A stretch of DNA of 9,522 nt from Bacteroidota bacterium. GTDB taxonomy: Bacteria; Bacteroidota; Bacteroidia; Bacteroidales; VadinHA17. Location: assembly GCA_030593185.1 (NCBI GenBank), contig JAUVHQ010000062.1, forward strand, positions 1-9,522, written 5' to 3'. The notes under the pieces were generated by a model, which ran no database searches, had not been told where the DNA came from, and saw only the letters and a program-made list of their open reading frames with translations. The translations under genes were made by a program, and so were the position numbers. Positions 6,196 to 9,522 of the stretch are shown here, piece by piece (the first letter of the stretch is position 1; every line of letters begins with the position of its first letter).

Positions 6196-6729
6196 ATGAA
6201 AACAAACAGAGTCTTTTTTAATGCGTTTATCTTGATTATGATATCATTAAGCGCATTTGCGCAGAGAAATCCGGTGGATAAGCTTTTTGAAAAATATAGC
6301 GGCAAAGATGGATTTACAACTGTATTAATATCCAGCAAGATGTTCAGTATGTTTTCTGATATGGAAGCTGGCGATGATGATTTTAACAAGATGATAAGCA
6401 ATATCGAAAGCATTAAGATTCTGACAACTGAAGATGAATCGTTGCTTGATCCTGATATCAATTTTTATGAAGAGATAATGAATGAACTCTCTTTAGATGA
6501 ATATGAAGAGCTGATGGTAGTAAAAGAAAAAGATCAGGATATAAAATTTCTCGTTAAAGAAAAAGAAGATAAAATTGTGGAATTGTTGCTGGTTATCGGC
6601 GGAGAAAGAAATAATACACTGATTTCAATAAGAGGGATTATTGATCTGAAAAGTATTTCCAGGCTCTCAAAATCTATAAATGTACAGGGGCTTGATGAAC
6701 TGGAAAAGATTGACGAGAAAGATCATTAG
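6196..6729 (+). CDS. Secreted DUF4252-family protein (copy 2)
   Basis: This 177-residue protein is a paralogue of the protein at 4443. It has a signal peptide (hydrophobic about 7-20; ASAFAQ-like end SAFAQ, likely cut after A22, again leaving Gln). LFEKYSGKDGFTTVLIS, then NFYEEIMNELSLDEYEEL, VVKEKDQD, ELLLVIGG and IDLKSISRLSKS all align with copy 1 with almost no gaps. The variable region between about residues 45 and 75 has diverged most. It follows the anti-sigma gene by 52 nt and has no promoter of its own that I can find. The AT-rich leader lacks an SD. The function is unknown; the duplication on both sides of the sigma/anti-sigma pair suggests related outputs or sensors of one circuit. 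Confidence 0.85.
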   Translation: MKTNRVFFNAFILIMISLSAFAQRNPVDKLFEKYSGKDGFTTVLISSKMFSMFSDMEAGDDDFNKMISNIESIKILTTEDESLLDPDINFYEEIMNELSLDEYEELMVVKEKDQDIKFLVKEKEDKIVELLLVIGGERNNTLISIRGIIDLKSISRLSKSINVQGLDELEKIDEKDH

Positions 6730-6763
6730 TTAATTAAATGAGACCGGTTAAAAAACACATATA

Positions 6764-7294
6764 ATGGATAGAAAAATGTTCAGACTTTATTTCTTCATGA
6801 TAACAGCCGTTTTCCTGGTAATAACTTCCTCATGCCAGAACAACCGTGGGAAAGCTGCCAGAGATATTTTTGAGAAATATGAAGGACAGGAAGGTATTTA
6901 TATTTTTCGTATACCACCGGGAATTGTTAATCTTCTGTTGGATAAGTCAGGGGAGACCGGTTTAATGGAATTACTGGCAGAAATGGAAATGATAAAAGTT
7001 ATTATTTGTGATAAAAGTACAGGATCTGAAAAACGGGATATGATTCTTGAAGATTTTAATCAGAAACTCTCTGAAGAAAATTTTGAAGATTTATTTATGA
7101 TTAATAATATTGATCATTCGGTACGGTTCAAGATACATGAGAATGAAACAGGTAATATTGATGAAATTATGATGCTTATTAGAGAAGAAGATTCGTTCCT
7201 GGGATTAAGTATTGTAGGTAATCTAACTTATGATCAAATTTCAATGTTAACTAATAAAGTAAAAATTGATGATTTCAAAAATATAACTGATTAA
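6764..7294 (+). CDS. Diverged DUF4252-like lipoprotein (copy 3)
   Basis: This 176-residue protein is a distant relative of copies 1 and 2. It shares IFEKYEGQEGIYIFRIP at the mature N-terminus, the acidic FNQKLSEENFEDLFMI block, a GNIDEIMMLI strand, and LSIVGNLTYDQISMLTNKV near the end. Its N-terminus is a lipoprotein signal: hydrophobic 8-20, then ITSSC with Cys24 as the likely lipidated residue. The -3 Thr is not the classic Leu. An alternative start at the ATG at 6776 (Met5) would still leave a full signal. The KEKDQD block of the other copies is replaced by NIDHSVRF. It is the last gene of the cluster, 34 nt after copy 2 and before a strong terminator. I expect an envelope-anchored member of the same family. 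Confidence 0.75.
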   Translation: MDRKMFRLYFFMITAVFLVITSSCQNNRGKAARDIFEKYEGQEGIYIFRIPPGIVNLLLDKSGETGLMELLAEMEMIKVIICDKSTGSEKRDMILEDFNQKLSEENFEDLFMINNIDHSVRFKIHENETGNIDEIMMLIREEDSFLGLSIVGNLTYDQISMLTNKVKIDDFKNITD

Positions 7295-7312
7295 TCATAC
7301 TTAATAAACAGA

Positions 7313-7345
7313 AAAACCCCGGGGTTACCGGGGTTTTATTTTTTT
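7313..7345. terminator. Bidirectional terminator between convergent operons
   Basis: A 9-bp perfect stem AAAACCCCG (7313-7321) with CGGGGTTTT (7329-7337) closes a 7-nt loop. The plus strand continues into ATTTTTTT, and the minus strand reads the T-run from 7312-7316. It ends the DUF4252/sigma cluster (stop 7294) and the rpsF-rpsR-rplI operon (stop 7357). Confidence 0.9.
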
Positions 7346-7356
7346 AAAAAATTGAA

Positions 7357-7803
7357 TTATTCAGCGACAATCTCAAAATCAATTTCCACGGAAACATCCT
7401 TATGTAAATAAATAGATGCAGAATATTTCCCAATTTCTTTAATAGCTTCTTCCTTCAGAGATATGTTTTTCCGATCTATCTCAAATCCCTTAGTAGCAAG
7501 AGCTTCAGCTATTTGAATAGTATTTACCGATCCAAATATTTTACCTTTTGAGCTTGTTTTAGCACCAAGAGAAAGTGTAATACTTTCCATCTTTGCAGCC
7601 ATAGCTACTGCTTCATTCTTGATTTTTTCTTCCTTATGTGCTCTCTGTCTTTGATTTTCATCATGCACCTTACGTGCTGATTTAGTAGCCATTATTGCGT
7701 AACCTTTTGGAATTAGAAAATTCCTCGCGTAGCCATCTTTTACAATAATAATTTCATCCTTATGACCCAAATTTGACCGATCTTCTAATAATATAATTTC
7801 CAT
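7357..7803 (-). CDS. rplI: 50S ribosomal protein bL9
   Basis: This 148-residue protein has the usual bL9 length. The N-terminal domain starts MEIILLEDRSNLGHKDEII, with the conserved VKDGYARNFLIPKGYA (about 22-37) that binds 23S rRNA. A long charged linker helix follows (about 45-75) and the C-terminal domain carries GKIFGSVNTIQIAEAL (about 88-103). bL9 binds near the L1 stalk and helps keep the reading frame and ribosome spacing. It is the last gene of the rpsF-rpsR-rplI operon, 13 nt after rpsR, with an SD-like AGGAG that directly follows the rpsR stop codon. Confidence 0.98.
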   Translation of the reverse strand: MEIILLEDRSNLGHKDEIIIVKDGYARNFLIPKGYAIMATKSARKVHDENQRQRAHKEEKIKNEAVAMAAKMESITLSLGAKTSSKGKIFGSVNTIQIAEALATKGFEIDRKNISLKEEAIKEIGKYSASIYLHKDVSVEIDFEIVAE

Positions 7804-7811
7804 TAATATCT

Positions 7812-7816
7812 CTCCT
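7812..7816 (-). promoter_or_regulatory. Shine-Dalgarno-like site of rplI
   Basis: AGGAG on the minus strand lies 8 nt before the rplI ATG and immediately after the rpsR TAG. SD sites are rare in this window, which makes it notable. Confidence 0.65.
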
Positions 7817-8083
7817 CTATTTTAGCATATCTGTAACATAAGGCAATAGTGCCAGATGGCGTGCTCTTTTAACAGATTGTGCCACCTTTCTTTGATACTT
7901 AAGTGAAGTTCCTGTTATCCTTCTTGGCAGAATTTTCCCCTGTTCATTAAGGAACTTTTTTAGAAATTCCGGATCTTTATAGTCAATATATTTGATCCTG
8001 TTCTTTAAAAACCGACAGTATTTTTCTTTTTTAACTTCAACTGTTGGAGGGGTTAGATATCTTATTTCTGATTCATTAGCCAT
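7817..8083 (-). CDS. rpsR: 30S ribosomal protein bS18
   Basis: This is an 88-residue bS18 of normal length. Landmarks are KYCRFLKN (21-28), IDYKDPEFLKKFLNEQGKI (34-52), and the signature LPRRITGTSLKYQRKVAQSVKRARHLALLPY (split here at about 53-83), with a basic RNA-binding helix. bS18 forms a heterodimer with bS6 on the platform of the 30S subunit, consistent with its position directly behind rpsF. The start ATG overlaps the end of rpsF by 8 nt (ATGGCTAA), so translation is likely coupled. A clear AGGAGG lies upstream inside the rpsF coding region. E. coli has priB between these genes; here they abut. Confidence 0.98.
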   Translation of the reverse strand: MANESEIRYLTPPTVEVKKEKYCRFLKNRIKYIDYKDPEFLKKFLNEQGKILPRRITGTSLKYQRKVAQSVKRARHLALLPYVTDMLK

Positions 8084-8441
8084 TTTTTAATTCCTCCTCT
8101 TTTTTTTCGATTTCTTTTTGTTTCCTTTTTTTCTCACTGTATGCAATAGAATATTTGTCCATCCTGAAGGTCAGGAACCGGATGATCTTCTCATCACGAC
8201 GGTATTCAGTTTCCAATTTATCAATTAGTTCACCTTCCGAACGAAATTCTAAAAGGTAATAAAATCCGGTTGACTTTTTCTGAATAGGATAAGCGAGCTT
8301 TCTAAGCCCCCAATTTTCTTCATGCACGATGTCACCACCACCGCCGGTAATGATCCGCTTGATTTTTTTAACCGCTTCCTTCATCTGGGTCTCAGACAAA
8401 ACGGGAGTTGCAATGAAAACGGTTTCGTACTGCTTTAACAT
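8076..8441 (-). CDS. rpsF: 30S ribosomal protein bS6
   Basis: The protein is 121 residues from the ATG at 8441, which gives MLKQYETVFIATPVLS, the normal bS6 N-terminus. The frame stays open upstream to 8513, but that extension covers the promoter and adds 24 non-conserved residues, so it is rejected. Landmarks are WGLRKLAYPI (44-53), the GFYYLLEF strand (59-66), and YRRDEKIIRFLTFRMDK (80-96). The last ~20 residues are a Lys/Glu-rich tail that also encodes the rpsR SD. bS6 binds 16S rRNA together with bS18. It is first in the operon, with a consensus promoter about 45 nt upstream and no SD of its own. Confidence 0.97.
   Translation of the reverse strand: MLKQYETVFIATPVLSETQMKEAVKKIKRIITGGGGDIVHEENWGLRKLAYPIQKKSTGFYYLLEFRSEGELIDKLETEYRRDEKIIRFLTFRMDKYSIAYSEKKRKQKEIEKKEEELKNG
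8093..8098 (-). promoter_or_regulatory. Strong Shine-Dalgarno site of rpsR
   Basis: AGGAGG on the minus strand is a full 6-nt match to the core of the canonical SD, 9 nt before the rpsR ATG. It lies within the final Glu codons of rpsF. Almost all other genes in the window lack an SD. Confidence 0.8.
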
Positions 8442-8483
8442 AAAATTACTTATTTTGTTATAAAAAACTATTTTTAAGGCTCG

Positions 8484-8514
8484 CAAAAATAATATATTTT
8501 TTATTGAAAGCAAA
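8484..8514 (-). promoter_or_regulatory. Consensus promoter of rpsF-rpsR-rplI
   Basis: On the minus strand TTTG (8511-8514) is followed after exactly 19 nt by TATTTTTG (8484-8491). This is a perfect fit to the Bacteroidota housekeeping promoter. The implied start site near 8478 gives a leader of about 35-40 nt. The leader is AT-rich, and I see no clear bS6:bS18-binding hairpin in it. Confidence 0.88.
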
Positions 8515-8546
8515 ACAATTATACCGGTTTTTGTAGCTATTAAGTG

Positions 8547-8793
8547 CCTTCGTTTCGGCTGCGCTCAGCATAAAAAATTTGGAATACCTAAAATGACTGA
8601 TCTCATTATACTTTGCATTTTTAAGTCGGCAATCTTCAGTCGGCAGTCAGCAATCTTCAGTCTTCAATCTAAAGGCGTGGCTATTTATACTTTTTAGTCC
8701 CGATTTATCGGGAATGTGATTAAGTGATCGTGTGTATAATTGTTTGATTGTTATTTGCTCTCTTGCCGACTGTGGACTGTGGACTGCCGACTA
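8547..8793. repeat. Mosaic of intergenic repeats between rpsF and dnaX promoters
   Basis: This noncoding stretch strings together several repeat types. 8547-8570 is a C/G-rich TTTCGGCTGCGCTCAGC block. 8624-8670 holds copies of AGTCGGCA, AATCTTCAGT and related 10-nt units. 8698-8713 is the hairpin TCCCGAT-TT-ATCGGGA. 8716-8760 is a GTGATT/TTGATTG-rich run. 8763-8793 is TTGCCGACTG, TGGACTG, TGGACTG, CCGACT, which is the reverse orientation of the 8624-8670 units, so the two can pair across about 90 nt. No coding frame is supported between 8515 and 9003. Confidence 0.7.
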
Positions 8794-8809
8794 TTAACTA
8801 ATTATTTAT

Positions 8810-8830
8810 AAAACTTAAAAATTAAGTTTT
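8810..8830. repeat. AT-rich hairpin
   Basis: AAAACTTAA (8810-8818) and TTAAGTTTT (8822-8830) form a perfect 9-bp stem with a 3-nt loop, followed on the plus strand by TCTCC. No transcript is known to end here; it may be a structural element or chance in AT-rich DNA. Confidence 0.4.
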
Positions 8831-8870
8831 TCTCCAAATTATAAGTAGATCAAAGAATTAGTAAGACAAC

Positions 8871-8897
8871 TTGCTATAATAAATAAAATAATAGCAA
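8871..8897. promoter_or_regulatory. Operator-like inverted repeat upstream of dnaX
   Basis: TTGCTAT (8871-8877) and ATAGCAA (8891-8897) are perfect 7-bp arms 13 nt apart. The right arm ends 5 nt before the -33 element of the dnaX promoter, a position where a regulator could act. This may be chance in AT-rich sequence. Confidence 0.35.
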
Positions 8898-8902
8898 ATT
8901 CA

Positions 8903-8933
8903 TCTGGAGTTTATTCAAACTCTTTTATCTTTG
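8903..8933 (+). promoter_or_regulatory. Candidate promoter of dnaX
   Basis: TATCTTTG (8926-8933) is an exact TAnnTTTG match. At exactly 19 nt upstream is TCTG (8903-8906), one mismatch from TTTG. The implied start near 8940 leaves a leader of about 64 nt before the dnaX ATG. Confidence 0.7.
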
Positions 8934-9003
8934 TAAATGCAGTGGGGCAGTTCATGGAATCTGATCCAGGCAGCTAAATATCAGCTAATTATATCATTTT
9001 TAT

Positions 9004-9522
9004 ATGGAGAATTTTATTGTTTCAGCCCGTAAATACAGACCACAAAATTTTGATTCGGTTATTGGGCAGACTTCAATTACCAATACCTTAAAAAATGCGA
9101 TAAGCAAAAATCAAATTGCGCATGCATATCTATTTTGCGGACCAAGGGGGATTGGAAAAACAACCTGTGCCAGGATATTTGCGAAAACCATTAATTGTCA
9201 AAATCCAGGCAATAATATCGAAGCTTGTAATGAATGTGAGTCATGCAAATCTTTTAATGAATCACGTTCATATAATATACATGAGCTTGATGCCGCATCA
9301 AATAACTCGGTAGATGATATACGCAGCTTGATAGACCAGGTTAGGGTTCCTCCACAGGTAGGAAAGTATTCTACATATATCATTGATGAGGTTCATATGT
9401 TGTCTGCTTCAGCGTTTAATGCTTTTCTGAAGACACTTGAAGAACCCCCGGCACATGCTATTTTTATTTTGGCTACAACGGAGAAACATAAAATTCTTCC
9501 CACAATTCTTTCCCGATGCCAG
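9004..9522 (+). CDS. dnaX: DNA polymerase III subunit gamma/tau, N-terminal part (runs off the window)
   Basis: The frame is open from the ATG at 9004 to the last base (173 codons), so the 3' part is outside the window. MENFIVSARKYRPQNFDSVI is the standard DnaX N-terminus. Walker A GPRGIGKT is at 46-53. The zinc-binding cysteines are C65, C75, C78 and C81. Walker B with its DE pair lies in IIDEVH (126-131). The sensor-1 segment LATTE is at 156-160, and the SRC motif with the arginine finger R171 lies near the end. DnaX is the ATPase of the clamp loader that opens the sliding clamp and, as tau, links polymerase cores to the helicase. Full-length proteins are usually 370-640 residues, so whether this species makes a short gamma form cannot be seen. 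No SD precedes the ATG. Confidence 0.97.
   Translation, partial: MENFIVSARKYRPQNFDSVIGQTSITNTLKNAISKNQIAHAYLFCGPRGIGKTTCARIFAKTINCQNPGNNIEACNECESCKSFNESRSYNIHELDAASNNSVDDIRSLIDQVRVPPQVGKYSTYIIDEVHMLSASAFNAFLKTLEEPPAHAIFILATTEKHKILPTILSRCQ

Noticed and set aside
8442..8480. bS6:bS18-binding leader hairpin in the rpsF 5' UTR
   Set aside because: The short AT-rich leader shows no convincing stem with the bulged CCG motif expected of that RNA element.
8442..8513. Longer rpsF start adding 24 residues
   Set aside because: The extension covers the consensus promoter (8484-8514), and bS6 proteins normally start at MxxYET, which is the ATG at 8441.
8937..9032. 31-codon frame before and overlapping the dnaX start (a possible leader peptide)
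   Set aside because: Its ATG lies at or before the predicted transcript start, it has no SD, and the residues show no recognisable pattern.
9116..9313. 65-codon plus-strand frame inside dnaX
   Set aside because: It is out of frame with dnaX, whose motifs (Walker A, zinc cysteines, Walker B) run continuously through the region.

Overview
The window looks like chromosomal DNA from a member of the Bacteroidota, probably a Bacteroidia-type lineage. Three things support this. It carries three genes of the DUF4252 family, which is largely confined to that phylum. Several transcription units start with the Bacteroidota housekeeping promoter pattern TTTG-N19-TAnnTTTG, and two of these match exactly. 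Most start codons have no Shine-Dalgarno (SD) sequence and lie in AT-rich leaders. Base composition is AT-rich throughout, and the intergenic regions hold G/C-rich palindromes and low-complexity repeats.

Layout. Positions 1-335 hold the 3' end of a DUF559-type nuclease gene and a nested inverted-repeat element. Then comes a helix-turn-helix regulator with a LexA/CI-type S24 autopeptidase domain (336-1154). It converges on a FAD-dependent oxidoreductase of the L-2-hydroxyglutarate dehydrogenase type (1213-2331, minus). The region from 2332 to 2830 holds a three-unit palindrome array, a complete tRNA-Lys(UUU) unit on the minus strand (promoter, tRNA, terminator), and the promoter of a short-chain dehydrogenase (2831-3649). 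A hotdog-fold acyl-CoA thioesterase follows (3752-4162). A repeat-bearing gap (4163-4442) ends in a probable ECF-sigma-type promoter.

From 4443 to 7294 lies a five-gene cluster on the plus strand: secreted DUF4252 protein, ECF sigma factor, membrane anti-sigma-like protein, second secreted DUF4252 protein, and a diverged DUF4252-like lipoprotein. The sigma and anti-sigma genes overlap by 44 nt. I read the cluster as a self-regulated envelope-signalling operon. Its trigger and regulon cannot be seen here. A two-sided terminator (7313-7345) separates it from the convergent ribosomal protein operon rpsF-rpsR-rplI (8441 down to 7357, minus). That operon has a perfect consensus promoter, and its internal genes have unusually clear SD sequences. 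The divergent gap 8442-9003 holds the rpsF promoter, a mosaic of repeats and the dnaX promoter. The window ends inside dnaX (9004-9522, 3' truncated), the clamp-loader ATPase.

Most of the window is ordinary chromosomal content. The items most worth a second look are the ECF/DUF4252 circuit, the strong SD in front of rpsR (bS18), the 12-bp palindrome array and the DUF559-associated inverted repeat.
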